Shown piece by piece: positions 18,005 through 26,916 of a stretch of DNA of 64,000 nt. The position numbers and the translations under genes are program-made. The notes beneath the pieces were generated by a model. That model was not told where the DNA came from. It made no database searches and was given only the letters and a program-made list of their open reading frames with translations. Within the stretch, counting starts at the first letter, position 1. Each line of letters begins with the position of its first letter. This DNA comes from Halomarina ordinaria (GTDB taxonomy: Archaea > Halobacteriota > Halobacteria > Halobacteriales > Haloarculaceae). Location of the stretch: the NCBI RefSeq assembly GCF_030553305.1, contig NZ_JARRAH010000004.1, positions 62,001-126,000 of the forward strand, given 5' to 3'.

Positions 18005-18565
18005 TTACTGCCACGCTTGATAGAGTTCATCACGAGGCGTCGTAGAGTACTCTCCATCGTCGAATACCGTTACGCGCCCTGTTTCAGCGCTAAGGGTCAT
18101 CGTCGTAACGACATCAGGCCGCGCAGACGTGTCGGCGGCACTCATATGGCGTGACCCCATCCAATCGGCATACTGAATGTGAGATTCGGTTGGCTGATTT
18201 GGATCAGCTGAATAATCATGGAATCGGACCATCTGCTCCTGGACGATCCCGTCCACACTGATAACGACAGCTCCGTCACGATTGCGAGCAACCTCAGCCG
18301 TTGCTTCATAAAAGCTATCGACGTCATCGAGGACATCACGAGATGTAGATACGGGCCATCTATTCGCCCCCATCGGATCTGCGTGATTCCTCACCGTGTG
18401 TCCCGAGACGATGGCAAAGTAGAGCCCCGGACCAGTGACGTACGGTTCATCCCAAGACTCGAACGCCAAACTGATATCCTCGATACAGAACTTGAGTATA
18501 TCAATCAACTTCATTACACGTTCATGGGACTGATAATCGATATCCAACGACGCAGGAGTAGGCAT
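18005..18565 (-). CDS. DisA_N (diadenylate cyclase-like) domain protein
   Basis: 186 residues. The central and C-terminal parts match the DisA_N/DAC fold: R-D-G-A-V-V-I-S-V-D-G (DGA motif) and G-S-R-H-M-S-A-A-D-T-S (RHR-type motif, with M in place of the second R), then a strand-rich end. DAC enzymes make c-di-AMP, which controls K+ transport and osmoregulation. With the altered RHR motif, activity is uncertain. The start at 18565 is set by TATA-like ATATTTATG centred 28 bases away. The proximity to KhtT/KhtU and RCK transporters, known c-di-AMP targets in bacteria, is suggestive. Confidence 0.7.
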   Translation of the reverse strand: MPTPASLDIDYQSHERVMKLIDILKFCIEDISLAFESWDEPYVTGPGLYFAIVSGHTVRNHADPMGANRWPVSTSRDVLDDVDSFYEATAEVARNRDGAVVISVDGIVQEQMVRFHDYSADPNQPTESHIQYADWMGSRHMSAADTSARPDVVTTMTLSAETGRVTVFDDGEYSTTPRDELYQAWQ

Positions 18566-18663
18566 GCCTATTTTTCGTGGAGTCACCCATAAATATCGCC
18601 CGCTACACTTGCTACCGTCCGCGTATTGCGATTTGGTGCTCTGGTCTGACGTACGGAGTCAGG

Positions 18664-18831
18664 CTATAGGTCGCGGGGCTGGACCGTCTTCCGGTCGTTG
18701 GCCTCGGCACGCTCGGCGGCGTCGTCGAGCAGTTCGGCGACCTCTTCGTTGAGGGCGTCGTAGAAATCTGCCGAGACGTTGTGGTCCGAGAGCGCGTCCT
18801 TCACGGCTGCTTTGACGATTAGGTCAGACAT
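18664..18831 (-). CDS. Histone-fold (DUF1931-like) small protein, 55 aa
   Basis: 55 residues, almost all helical: D-L-I-V-K-A-A-V-K-D-A-L, a central long helix F-Y-D-A-L-N-E-E-V-A-E-L-L-D-D-A-A-E-R-A-E-A-N, and the ending D-R-K-T-V-Q-P-R-D-L. The last motif matches the C-terminal helix and loop of archaeal histone folds (R-K-T-V-x-x-x-D-I/L). From memory it belongs to the haloarchaeal DUF1931/histone-like family. TATA-like CTTTATATGG at 18855-18864 lies 27-29 bases before the ATG (leaderless). It may bind DNA or dimerise; the partner is unknown. Confidence 0.75.
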   Translation of the reverse strand: MSDLIVKAAVKDALSDHNVSADFYDALNEEVAELLDDAAERAEANDRKTVQPRDL

Positions 18832-18967
18832 TCCATCGCGGACTTCTCTTGTCCACCATATAAAGGTTCGAAGTTCTCACGCAGGGTTCTCGCCTCGTCG
18901 TATCGAATATTGGCATCTGAGTACCAGAGAGAACATATGCCACCCCTCAAAAATAGAGAACAGGCAG

Positions 18968-19264
18968 ATGCACGATCTAACTGGGTTCCAGCGGGATATC
19001 TTGTACGTAACCACCGGGCTCGAGGAACCACATGGGCTCGCAATCAAGGACGAACTCGACGACTACTACGAGCAGGAGATCAATCATGGCCGCCTCTATC
19101 CGAATCTCGACGATCTCGTCAACAAAGGACTGCTGGAGAAGGGTGAACTCGACAAGCGGACGAACGTGTACACGGTCACGCAACGCGGATTGCGGGAAAT
19201 CGAGGCGCGACGTGAGTGGGAAAGTCAGTATTTAGAAGATGTGAACGCACCCACTACGTCGTAG
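18968..19264 (+). CDS. PadR-type (PhiH repressor-like) winged-helix regulator
   Basis: 98 residues. The winged-helix core runs from residue 3 to about 80: F-Q-R-D-I-L-Y-V, G-L-A-I-K-D-E-L, H-G-R-L-Y-P-N-L-D-D-L-V, then the wing R-T-N-V-Y-T-V-T-Q-R-G. The H-G-R-L-Y-P-N-L motif is diagnostic for PadR and for haloarchaeal phage PhiH-type repressors. I start at the ATG at 18968, because upstream in-frame sequence overlaps the promoter of the divergent histone-fold gene. Its targets are not shown; the Fic-like gene 50 bases downstream on the same strand is a candidate. Confidence 0.85.
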   Translation: MHDLTGFQRDILYVTTGLEEPHGLAIKDELDDYYEQEINHGRLYPNLDDLVNKGLLEKGELDKRTNVYTVTQRGLREIEARREWESQYLEDVNAPTTS

Positions 19265-19317
19265 AGTCATTATAAAAACGGGACTGCTTTACCCACTTCC
19301 CACGAATCCACAGTAAG

Positions 19318-20205
19318 ATGGCTCGGCTCGTCTTCTATCACCACCCACAGGCCGAGAATTTCTCACTCAAATATAGCTCGGCATCGGTGGCAGAAATCCT
19401 GTCTCAGCGAGAGCAATCCGGCGAGTCGACAAAGCTCATCGGGTACCCCTTCGAAGCTCCAGTCTATGTGCTCTACGAAGGCGATTCAGAGATCGAATCA
19501 GCCCAAGATATCGACTTCGATCAGGAATGGCTGAGCGACCGTATTCGTGACCTCCCCCGTGCTGGGCAGGTTGTCGCATTCCGATTAGTAGAGTTGCTCG
19601 AAGCCGCGGTCGATGTTCGAGATGAGGATGAGTTCCGGCTCTACAAGGAGTTCGAACCGCAAAAGATCCAGCAGGCACTCGATCACGTCTCCTGGGGAGC
19701 ACCACTTCCGACCGTCGCTGGAGAGGTGATGGCGAATTTGATCCTCCGACATTCCCTCCCGAATGCGAATCATCGAACTAGCATCGCGATGCTGCAGTTC
19801 TGTATTGAGAGTGTGGACCCGGATTTTGAGATGCCACGAACGCACGTCGACGACGATACCTGGCGAGAGTGGGTTGATCCCTATATCGTCGATTCCAAGC
19901 GGCTCATCACGGTCCGCCGGAACAATCTCCGTTTCAAGCAGCTCGAAGAGTTGGACGTCGACCTCGTCGAACGGAAAGACGGGATTCAAATCCGATTAGC
20001 CGAGTTCGAGCTTGATATGCACTGGCGAGAAGCCCTCTCAGAATACGCTGAGCAGCACGAATCCCACTGTACGGACTTCGCGCAGGCGGTTCTCGAACGA
20101 GCAGAACGGGACGATCTGCTCGACCGTCAAGGACCCACGAAACAAGAGTTCATCACGTATCTGGAGGCCGGGCTCGTCGAACGGGACTTCAGAGAAATGT
20201 TCTGA
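19318..20205 (+). CDS. Fic-like protein with variant active-site motif
   Basis: 295 residues. The N-terminal 90 residues are mixed and unrecognised. A helical middle holds H145-S-L-P-N-A-N-H-R153, which aligns position by position with the Fic motif H-P-F-x-x-G-N-G-R: the His, Asn and Arg are kept and both glycines are replaced. Fic domains transfer AMP or other phosphate-linked groups to proteins; without the glycine anion hole, activity may be altered. ATTATAAAA at 19269-19277 is a strong TATA with a short leader. It abuts a convergent 34-aa gene stop to stop. Confidence 0.65.
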   Translation: MARLVFYHHPQAENFSLKYSSASVAEILSQREQSGESTKLIGYPFEAPVYVLYEGDSEIESAQDIDFDQEWLSDRIRDLPRAGQVVAFRLVELLEAAVDVRDEDEFRLYKEFEPQKIQQALDHVSWGAPLPTVAGEVMANLILRHSLPNANHRTSIAMLQFCIESVDPDFEMPRTHVDDDTWREWVDPYIVDSKRLITVRRNNLRFKQLEELDVDLVERKDGIQIRLAEFELDMHWREALSEYAEQHESHCTDFAQAVLERAERDDLLDRQGPTKQEFITYLEAGLVERDFREMF

Positions 20206-20310
20206 TCAGTCGCGAAGCTCGGCGACCGACTGTCCGACCTCGCGAACGTGTTCACTTCGCTCGAGGTCGAGTTCCTCGGCGAGGTAGTCAACCGTCTCTT
20301 CGAGGCTCAT
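20206..20310 (-). CDS. 34-residue acidic helical protein
   Basis: A very short gene. The predicted peptide is acidic and helical (M-S-L-E-E-T-V-D-Y-L-A-E-E-L...). TATAAA at 20335-20340 (read on the plus strand as GCGGTATAAA) is centred about 27 bases from the ATG, giving a leaderless transcript. Its stop codon is immediately next to the stop of the Fic-like gene, so the 3' ends of the two messages overlap. I do not recognise a family. A role as an inhibitor or antitoxin-like partner is possible but not shown. Confidence 0.5.
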   Translation of the reverse strand: MSLEETVDYLAEELDLERSEHVREVGQSVAELRD

Positions 20311-20528
20311 ATCGGAAAGAAGCCCGTCAAGCGGTATAAACCTAGTGCTGGCGTAGCTATGTAGCCCATCAGAGGAAGCGTCTGTGTATACCGAACTTCG
20401 TACTCCTGGCTGAAAACTGTGGAATCGGTGACCGCATAGCGATTCTGCCTAAATTACACAGTGTCGCTATTTGCTCTCCACCAACCGGACTCAATTGAAA
20501 GAAGCCCTTCGGAGCAATCCGGAGCGTT

Positions 20529-22739
20529 TCAGTCTGCAGGTTGTGCGTCAATCGATGGTGTCCCGCTTGGAAGCTCGGGGATGGACAGATCCACGCGCCG
20601 AAGCAGTTGGGCGTTGATGGCGACGATGACTGTACTTAGTGACATCAGGAGCGCACCGACAGCCGGTGATAGCAGAACTCCGATCGGGGCAAGGACGCCC
20701 GCTGCAAGCGGGAGTGCGAAGACGTTGTACCCGGCCGCCCAAACGATGTTCTCCTGCATCTTCCGATAGCTCGCCTTGCTGAGTTTCACGAGTCGGACCA
20801 CGTCCATCGGGTTGTTCTGGACGAGGATGACGTCCGCCGACTGGACGGCAACGTCCGTGCCGCTCCCGATAGCGATCCCGATATCGGCCCGCGTCAACGC
20901 CGGCGCGTCGTTCACGCCGTCGCCGACCATGCCCACGAGCTTGTCCTGCGCTTGAAGTTCTCGGACTTTCTTGTCCTTGTCCTCTGGGAGGACTTCCGCG
21001 AACACCGTGTCGATGCCCAATTCGTCGGCGACGGCGGTTGCGACATCTCGGGAATCACCAGTCAGCATCGCCACCTCGATCCCGAGGTCGTGCAGCGCGT
21101 CGACGACTCGATAACTCTCCTCGCGGATCACGTCAGCCATCGCGAATGCTGCTATCAACTCCCCTTCACGAACGAGATACACTACGGTCTGGGTGTTCTG
21201 ACCGGCCTCGTCAGCGAATCGTTGGAGGTTGCCTGGAATATCGCTATCGAGTTGGGTTAACAGGTTCGGCCCACCGACGTACACCTCATTTCCGTCGACG
21301 CTCGCGCGGACACCTCGGCCTTTAATCGCCTCGAAGTCAGTCGCATCAGATGCGCTAAGACCACGCTCGTCGGCTGCCTCGCGGATGGCTCGCGCGATCA
21401 TATGCTCGGAGTCGCTCTCGACGGCCGCCGCCAAGGCGAGGGCGTCGTCCTCGTCGACGCCATCGTCGGTCACCATATCGACGACGCCATGCTCGCCCTC
21501 GGTGAGCGTCCCTGTCTTGTCAAAGATGATGGCGTCCAGATTCCGAGCGTCCTCCATCGCGATCCGATCGCGGACGAGCATCCCGTTGCGGGCCGCGAGT
21601 GACGTATTGATCGCGACGACCAACGGGATGGCAAGTCCGAGGGCGTGTGGGCAGGCGATGACGAGTACCGTGACGACCCGCTCGATCACGGTCGCATCGA
21701 ACGAGACTGCGACTGTCCACGCGAGTGCCGTCACGACTGCTGTCCCGAGTGCGACGTAAAACAGCCATCCAGCCGCTCTGTCAGCCAACACCTGTGTCTT
21801 GGATTTGCTTTGCTGGGCTTCCTCAACCAGTCGCATGATGCCCGCGAGCGTTGTCTCCTCGCCTGTCGCACCGACGCGCACGCGGAGGCTGCCGTCGCCG
21901 TTGATGGTACCGCCGATGACCTCGTCGCCAGGTTCTTTCGAAACCGGTTTCGACTCACCCGTTATCATCGATTCCTCGACGTCCGAATCGCCCTTCTCGA
22001 CGACGCCGTCGGCGGGGACGCTCGCGCCCGGCCGGACGAGCACCAGGTCGCCCTCGGAGAGTTCGTCCACGGGGACGTCTTCGGTATTACCGTCGTCGGT
22101 GATTCGTTCGGCGGTATCGGGCATTAGTCTCGCCAACTCGTCGACGGCGCTCGATGCACGCCGAACCGACCGCATCTCGATCCAGTGCCCAAGCAGCATA
22201 ATGTCGATGAGCGTGACGAGCTCCCAGAAGAACGCAGACTCCGTTGGGAAGACTACACTCGCGAGGCTGTAGACAAACGCGACAGTAATCCCCATCGAGA
22301 TGAGCGTCATCATCCCCGGTGCTCGGTCTTTCAGTTCCGGCACCGCCATCTGGAGGAACGGGATTCCACCGTACGCGAAGACGACGATGGAGAATGCCGG
22401 AGCAATCCACTCGCTACCCGGAAACATTGGGACGGAGAAGCCAAGCCACTCCTGCAGCGTTTCGCTATAGAGAAGAACGGGAATCGAGAGGATCGTCGAG
22501 ACGAAGAAGCGTCGGCGGAACATCTGTTCGTGGCCCTCGTGCATCCCGCCATGGCCGTCATGACCACTCCCGTGATCGCCGTGTTCCTCCTCTTCGTGGT
22601 GATGTTGCGGACCTGCCTCGTCTTCGAGTAGCGCTTGTTCTGACCCTGCCCCGATGTGAGAGCTATCGTGTTTGCCTTGGTCCTCTTGATGACGATGATG
22701 GTCCGAATCGCCGTCCGAATTTCTTGGCCGTTCGTCCAT
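20529..22739 (-). CDS. copB: CopB-type heavy-metal P1B-ATPase
   Basis: 736 residues. The His-rich N-terminus (residues 10-75, many H-x-H and G-H pairs) is a metal-loading region in place of C-x-x-C domains. Eight membrane helices follow, with the intramembrane motif C-P-H (A-C-P-H-A-L-G-L) that defines the CopB subgroup. Also present are T-G-E-S, the D-K-T-G-T-L-T phosphorylation site, H-P-equivalent E-S-D-S-E-H, and G-D-G-V-N-D-A-P. CopB pumps export Cu2+ or Ag+. The ATG at 22739 lies about 28 bases from TATA-like GTATACAG (leaderless). No copper regulator is adjacent. Confidence 0.93.
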   Translation of the reverse strand: MDERPRNSDGDSDHHRHQEDQGKHDSSHIGAGSEQALLEDEAGPQHHHEEEEHGDHGSGHDGHGGMHEGHEQMFRRRFFVSTILSIPVLLYSETLQEWLGFSVPMFPGSEWIAPAFSIVVFAYGGIPFLQMAVPELKDRAPGMMTLISMGITVAFVYSLASVVFPTESAFFWELVTLIDIMLLGHWIEMRSVRRASSAVDELARLMPDTAERITDDGNTEDVPVDELSEGDLVLVRPGASVPADGVVEKGDSDVEESMITGESKPVSKEPGDEVIGGTINGDGSLRVRVGATGEETTLAGIMRLVEEAQQSKSKTQVLADRAAGWLFYVALGTAVVTALAWTVAVSFDATVIERVVTVLVIACPHALGLAIPLVVAINTSLAARNGMLVRDRIAMEDARNLDAIIFDKTGTLTEGEHGVVDMVTDDGVDEDDALALAAAVESDSEHMIARAIREAADERGLSASDATDFEAIKGRGVRASVDGNEVYVGGPNLLTQLDSDIPGNLQRFADEAGQNTQTVVYLVREGELIAAFAMADVIREESYRVVDALHDLGIEVAMLTGDSRDVATAVADELGIDTVFAEVLPEDKDKKVRELQAQDKLVGMVGDGVNDAPALTRADIGIAIGSGTDVAVQSADVILVQNNPMDVVRLVKLSKASYRKMQENIVWAAGYNVFALPLAAGVLAPIGVLLSPAVGALLMSLSTVIVAINAQLLRRVDLSIPELPSGTPSIDAQPAD

Positions 22740-22942
22740 TATCGACAATTTGCGTCTGTATACGCTTCAACAGGGTGGTCGATCTGTATCTCATTTCGAA
22801 TTATTTCGCGTCTCGAGATGCTCCGAACCTACAGAAGGATAGTGCAAGCTCACAAACCATTGATTTATCTGTAGAGGACAGACACCCACCTCCGGCGTGT
22901 CCGGTGGATAGGTTTAACAGAATCCGGCATCGAAGTAAGCCT

Positions 22943-23017
22943 GCTCCGTTGGTGTAGCTCGGCCAATCATCTCGGCATCTCACGTCGAGGACCGAGGTTC
23001 AAATCCTCGACGGAGCA
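22943..23017 (+). tRNA. tRNA-Glu (anticodon CTC)
   Basis: A complete cloverleaf of 75 bases. The acceptor stem GCTCCGT pairs with ACGGAGC, the anticodon stem TCGGC pairs with GTCGA around loop ATCTCAC (anticodon CTC at 22976-22978), and the T-arm is CGAGG-TTCAAAT-CCTCG. The discriminator is A and no CCA is encoded. A box AGGTTTAAC about 27-32 bases upstream is a likely promoter. No copy of its 3' end was noticed elsewhere in the window, so there is no sign of an element integrated here. Confidence 0.93.
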
Positions 23018-23167
23018 TCAAACTCAGAGCAAGGAGGTTGAGGAAGTTCCATTCTGTGTGGACAGGCCGTCTGGGTTCAACCACGAACGCCTCCTGTGAA
23101 CCTCGCTACTTGACTGCACAGAGTAATGTGCCTATAGCCAGAATCCTGTGTCAGGGAGACAGTCGAT

Positions 23168-23890
23168 ATGAGATGGCAAATCAAGGAGATTGAATGGGAA
23201 GCTGTCGCGGGCATCCTAGCGGCTGTTCTCGCGCTCGTACTCCATTTCTTGCACATCGTAGACGAATCCGTACTTCTTCAGATTACGCTCGTTCTCATGG
23301 CGTTCTTGTTCATCAGCCATCTTCGACGCGAATCAGAAACGGAGACCCTCTCCGAGTCCGTCGCTCACACCGAACGCACCGTCGAAGAAATCCGAGCTAG
23401 TATAGATACTCCCGACCTCGAACTCATCGGTCCAGCACAACTCAGACCGCGGAGTACCCAGTTTGGTCAAGGTGCCCGTGGTGAAATGATCTGGTTCAAC
23501 GTCTGCCTGCTGATGTTCATCCCCCAGGATTTGTTCGACGCGTTGCTTCGTCCACCGATTGAAAATCCAGAGGTTTCCTCAATTCAGTTCGTCCTTGATG
23601 AGAGTGAACGAGAGCGCTGGAAGACACAGGTCAAACCGAAAGTACAGGAATGTACAGGCGCCGAGTCGGTACGGGAACCTGTCTGGCGCGACCTCGATGA
23701 AAACGTCTCGTTCATTCTTCGCGGGACTGAAAACGAGCAGACGGACGCGCTGTTGAGTTTCTGGGGCGAACCGTTTATGGCCCGGACGACACAGGACGTC
23801 CCCCGCTATATCATCCACGTCGCACGGGATTCTGAACTAATCCCCCAGCTGCAGGATATCGAGCGCGAACACCGCTTGGGAACGAATTGA
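23168..23890 (+). CDS. Membrane-anchored protein, unknown function
   Basis: 240 residues. Two hydrophobic helices (about 10-28 and 34-50) are followed by a helical linker (E-S-E-T-E-T-L-S-E-S-V-A...R-T-V-E-E-I) and a cytoplasmic mixed alpha/beta domain of about 150 residues ending in a polar tail. I recognise no catalytic motif. Two-helix anchor plus soluble domain suggests a membrane-tethered sensor or effector. It stands alone after the tRNA gene. The stretch 23018-23167 between them shows nothing I can identify. Confidence 0.65.
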   Translation: MRWQIKEIEWEAVAGILAAVLALVLHFLHIVDESVLLQITLVLMAFLFISHLRRESETETLSESVAHTERTVEEIRASIDTPDLELIGPAQLRPRSTQFGQGARGEMIWFNVCLLMFIPQDLFDALLRPPIENPEVSSIQFVLDESERERWKTQVKPKVQECTGAESVREPVWRDLDENVSFILRGTENEQTDALLSFWGEPFMARTTQDVPRYIIHVARDSELIPQLQDIEREHRLGTN

Positions 23891-23995
23891 GGAGCACACT
23901 TTTCCCGTGAGCGCCCGAAACACTCATTGAAGGAGTTTTGACCGACCCCATTCACCATTCGACCGGTGGATACCCCCGATAACACATCAACTACA

Positions 23996-24304
23996 ATGAG
24001 ACCCCCACGCTTACGCGGCTATCTGAACGAGGAATTCGAGTTTCCGGTTGACCGAGCGGGGGTCATCGAACGTGCCGGAGACGTAACGGTTGATGCTCCC
24101 GACGACGATGACTCGGAGTCTATTAGTGCGATGCTGGAACGGGACAACGACAACCCGTACGAAACTCTTGAAGACCTCTTCGCGTCGATCTATGGTAGTC
24201 TCGACGATAGTTACATCGGACGAAAGTACTACGACGATCGTGGCAGCAACGTCGAAGAGGTGACTGGGGACTACCCGCGCGACGAACGGAACGTCTCCTT
24301 CTGA
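23996..24304 (+). CDS. DUF5789-family small protein
   Basis: 102 residues with a C-terminal motif S-L-D-D-S-Y-I-G-R-K-Y-Y-D-D-R-G near residues 69-84, the signature I associate with haloarchaeal DUF5789 proteins. The N-terminal part (F-E-F-P-V-D-R-A-G-V-I-E) is like the start of the paralogue at 36456-36746 (V-D-F-P-I-T-H-D-A-L-I). The small acidic protein is probably cytoplasmic and its function is unknown. It converges on the sdhB gene with 3 bases between. Confidence 0.7.
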   Translation: MRPPRLRGYLNEEFEFPVDRAGVIERAGDVTVDAPDDDDSESISAMLERDNDNPYETLEDLFASIYGSLDDSYIGRKYYDDRGSNVEEVTGDYPRDERNVSF

Positions 24305-24307
24305 CGG

Positions 24308-25180
24308 CTACCAAAATTTCAGGTTCTGTTTGACGGATTCGCGTTTCATCTCTTGGATCTCCTCGGTGATTGGGATATCCTTCGGGCAGACGGTCGTACA
24401 CGAGAACTGCGTATGACACTGCCAGACCCCATGTTCTTTGTCGAGTAGTTCCAGTCGACGTTCCTGTGCAGCCTCCCCTTCGCGTTCATCCATGTAGAAC
24501 CGGTATCCCTTGACGATGGCTGCAGGACCGATGTACTCGTCGTCGAACTGTGAGGGATTACACGACGACGTACAACAGCCACATTGGATGCAACGCGAGG
24601 CCATCTTGATCTTCTCACGATTCTGGGGAGATTGGCGCTGTTCTTCGAGTTCCCCATCAGGAAGCTCGTCAGGCTGGAAATATGGTTCGACGGATTCCAT
24701 CCGTTCGAAGAAGTGATCCATATCCACTACCAGGTCCTTGATCACTGGTTCATGCGGGAGCGGCTCAACACGGACTGGATCGTTGAGATCGGAAATTTGC
24801 GTTTGGCAGCCGAGTCGCTGGCTGCCGTTGATGAATAGGCCGTCACTTCCACACACCGCCATTTGGCACGAGTGACGGAATGTGAGACTCGAGTCGAAGT
24901 GGTCACGAGCGTAGATGAGTGCATCCAAGACAGTCATCCCCTTTTCGTAGGGAACGTGGAAGTCATCGAATCGGGGTTCTTGCTTGGCTTCGACTTCAGG
25001 ATCGTACCGGAAGACCTTCAGGAGCGTTGTCTCCTCATCGGCGGAAGACTGTGCTTCAGCGGCCGCTTGTGCCTCCTGCTCTTTTGCTCGTTCCTGTTTC
25101 TTATCGAGACGCTGCTGCTGTGGTGTAGAGTCAGTGTCGGATTTCTCTTTTGCCTCTGAGGGTGTTTGTTGGGAGCTCAT
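24308..25180 (-). CDS. sdhB: Succinate dehydrogenase/fumarate reductase iron-sulfur subunit
   Basis: 290 residues. An unusual charged N-terminal extension (about 1-48, rich in Q, E, K and A) precedes the fold. The [2Fe-2S] domain has C-Q-M-A-V-C-G-S-D followed by a Cys after G-S-Q-R-L-G; Asp in the third ligand position is normal for SdhB. The [4Fe-4S]/[3Fe-4S] domain has C-I-Q-C-G-C-C-x3-C-N-P and C-H-T-Q-F-S-C-T-T-V-C-P-K. The subunit carries electrons from SdhA to quinone. No sdhA, sdhC or sdhD lies in this window, so the gene is either an orphan or serves a complex encoded elsewhere. Confidence 0.9.
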   Translation of the reverse strand: MSSQQTPSEAKEKSDTDSTPQQQRLDKKQERAKEQEAQAAAEAQSSADEETTLLKVFRYDPEVEAKQEPRFDDFHVPYEKGMTVLDALIYARDHFDSSLTFRHSCQMAVCGSDGLFINGSQRLGCQTQISDLNDPVRVEPLPHEPVIKDLVVDMDHFFERMESVEPYFQPDELPDGELEEQRQSPQNREKIKMASRCIQCGCCTSSCNPSQFDDEYIGPAAIVKGYRFYMDEREGEAAQERRLELLDKEHGVWQCHTQFSCTTVCPKDIPITEEIQEMKRESVKQNLKFW

Positions 25181-25621
25181 ATTTGTGGGTATAGTACTGA
25201 AATTCGCTCAGGAGGGTAGCGGAGTTCCATGTGAGAAGGTAACGGGGAGACCACCGAAATAGCTGTCCCCGAAGACGCACACGAAACTGCCTCATAGACC
25301 AATCATATGCATCGGAACCCGGAACGTTGAATCTCTGCTGAGTCGCCGAGTTTATCAGAAATCGAAGTAACAGCACGCCGGCACTTCGTATTCCTGGGGT
25401 TGAGAAAAGCAGCAACAGATATACCCGCTCCATACCTTTCACTAGACGTAGTGTCCACTTTCCGTGAAACGGACGTACGGCGCTGGCGGTAGTTAGGGTC
25501 CGGAAGTGGACAGTATCGCGGAGTACGGTCAGTCGGTCTCACCCGACTGACCCAACCACGATGCTCACTCGCATTCTCGATTGTATCGCCGTCATCATGA
25601 CCTCCAAACGCACGCCCACAA
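25181..25621. other. 440-base region without a recognised gene; holds an inverted repeat
   Basis: Open frames here look like shadows. A near-perfect inverted repeat, TGTCCACTTTCCG at 25452-25464 and CGGAAGTGGACA at 25501-25512, encloses about 36 bases, some 110 bases before the trpS start. It could be an operator, an RNA structure in the trpS leader, or remains of a small mobile element. Nothing else is identifiable. Confidence 0.4.
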
Positions 25622-26797
25622 ATGACAGCAGAAAACGAGTTCACCGTCACGCCCTACAGCGTCGACGGAGAGATCGACTACGAGAAACTCCTCGAACAGT
25701 TCGGGGCTGACCCGCTCTCGGACGACCAGATCACAGCCTTCCCCGACCCACCCCATCCGCTTGTTCATCGAAGGGTGTTCTACGCAGAACGTGACATAGA
25801 CAGGTTCCTCTCCGCTGTTAACGCAGGGCAACCACACTCTATTGTTACGGGTCGTGGCCCATCAGGGCCGATGCATATCGGTCACGTCCTCCCGTTCTAC
25901 TTCGCCAAGTACCTACAAGAGCAGACAAACGCTCTCGTCTACATTCCAGTGTCCGACGACGAGAAATACTTCCTCAAAGAGATGTCTCTCGAAGTAATCG
26001 GCGCTCACACTCGTGAGAACTTACTCGATCTGCTCGCAGTAGGATTTGATCCAGATAGGACGCGTATCATCGTGGATACAGCGGATGGAGACGTGGTGTA
26101 TCCCCTCGCAACCGCATTTGCAAAAGCGGTGACCCAATCGACTATCGAGGCAACGTACGGAGAACCTGCGAATATTGGTCTGTCATTCTATCCCGCAGTG
26201 CAGGCGACACACCTCCTCTTGCCGCAACTCATCGAGGGCCGTCATCCGACGCTCGTCCCGATCGCAATCGATCAAGACCCCCATATCCGCATCTGTCGGG
26301 ACATTGCGGACAAACAGCGATACGACGTCGATAAACCGAGCGCGTTGCTCTCGAAATTCCTTCCGAGCCTCGCAGGGCCAGGCAAGATGAGCTCTTCGGA
26401 CGACGCGCCCAGTATTCTCCTCTCCGACGACAGAGAGGCCGTGTTCGAGAAGATTCGGGCCCACGCGTATTCCGGTGGTCAATCGACCATTGACGAGCAC
26501 AGAGACCTGGGTGGAGATCCCGAGAGAGACACGTCGTTCCAGTTTCTTTCGTATTTCTTCGAAGCGGACGACGAACGGCTGGAACGACTTGCCCAGGAAT
26601 ATCGTGATGGATCGCTGTTGAGTGGTGAACTCAAAGATATCGCGGCAGAGAACATAGCTGATTTTCTCGAACGTCACCAAGAACGACGAAGGCAGTTGGG
26701 GTCACTCGTGGATGAGTTACCAGCGTACAGATTGACCGATGCTGAGCGAAAGCGGGCTCGCCAACGAGTCGGATTTCTAGATGAGGAGCTGTTTTAG
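25622..26797 (+). CDS. trpS: Tryptophanyl-tRNA synthetase
   Basis: 391 residues, class I aminoacyl-tRNA synthetase. The HIGH-type motif is P-S-G-P-M-H-I-G-H (about residues 80-88) and the KMSKS-type motif is G-K-M-S-S-S (about 256-261). An N-terminal extension of about 40 residues (F-T-V-T-P-Y-S-V-D-G-E-I-D-Y-E-K-L) is typical of the archaeal/eukaryal TrpRS branch. It charges tRNA-Trp. Haloarchaea often have two TrpRS genes and I cannot say which this is. The upstream leader is long (see 25181-25621). Confidence 0.92.
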   Translation: MTAENEFTVTPYSVDGEIDYEKLLEQFGADPLSDDQITAFPDPPHPLVHRRVFYAERDIDRFLSAVNAGQPHSIVTGRGPSGPMHIGHVLPFYFAKYLQEQTNALVYIPVSDDEKYFLKEMSLEVIGAHTRENLLDLLAVGFDPDRTRIIVDTADGDVVYPLATAFAKAVTQSTIEATYGEPANIGLSFYPAVQATHLLLPQLIEGRHPTLVPIAIDQDPHIRICRDIADKQRYDVDKPSALLSKFLPSLAGPGKMSSSDDAPSILLSDDREAVFEKIRAHAYSGGQSTIDEHRDLGGDPERDTSFQFLSYFFEADDERLERLAQEYRDGSLLSGELKDIAAENIADFLERHQERRRQLGSLVDELPAYRLTDAERKRARQRVGFLDEELF

Positions 26798-26916
26798 AAA
26801 GGCTGTATCATTGCTCTTATGGCGCACAATCTGGGGTTTGGATATGGGTTCGGTTTGATTTCTTGAAACCGTTCGGCCAAGGGTTTAGGGCGCTTCCGCA
26901 TTTAAATAGATCTGCT

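Noticed and set aside
22943..23017. tRNA-Glu as an attachment site for an integrated element
   Set aside because: I saw no second copy of the tRNA 3' end and no integrase next to it. The integrase at the right edge is 40 kb away.
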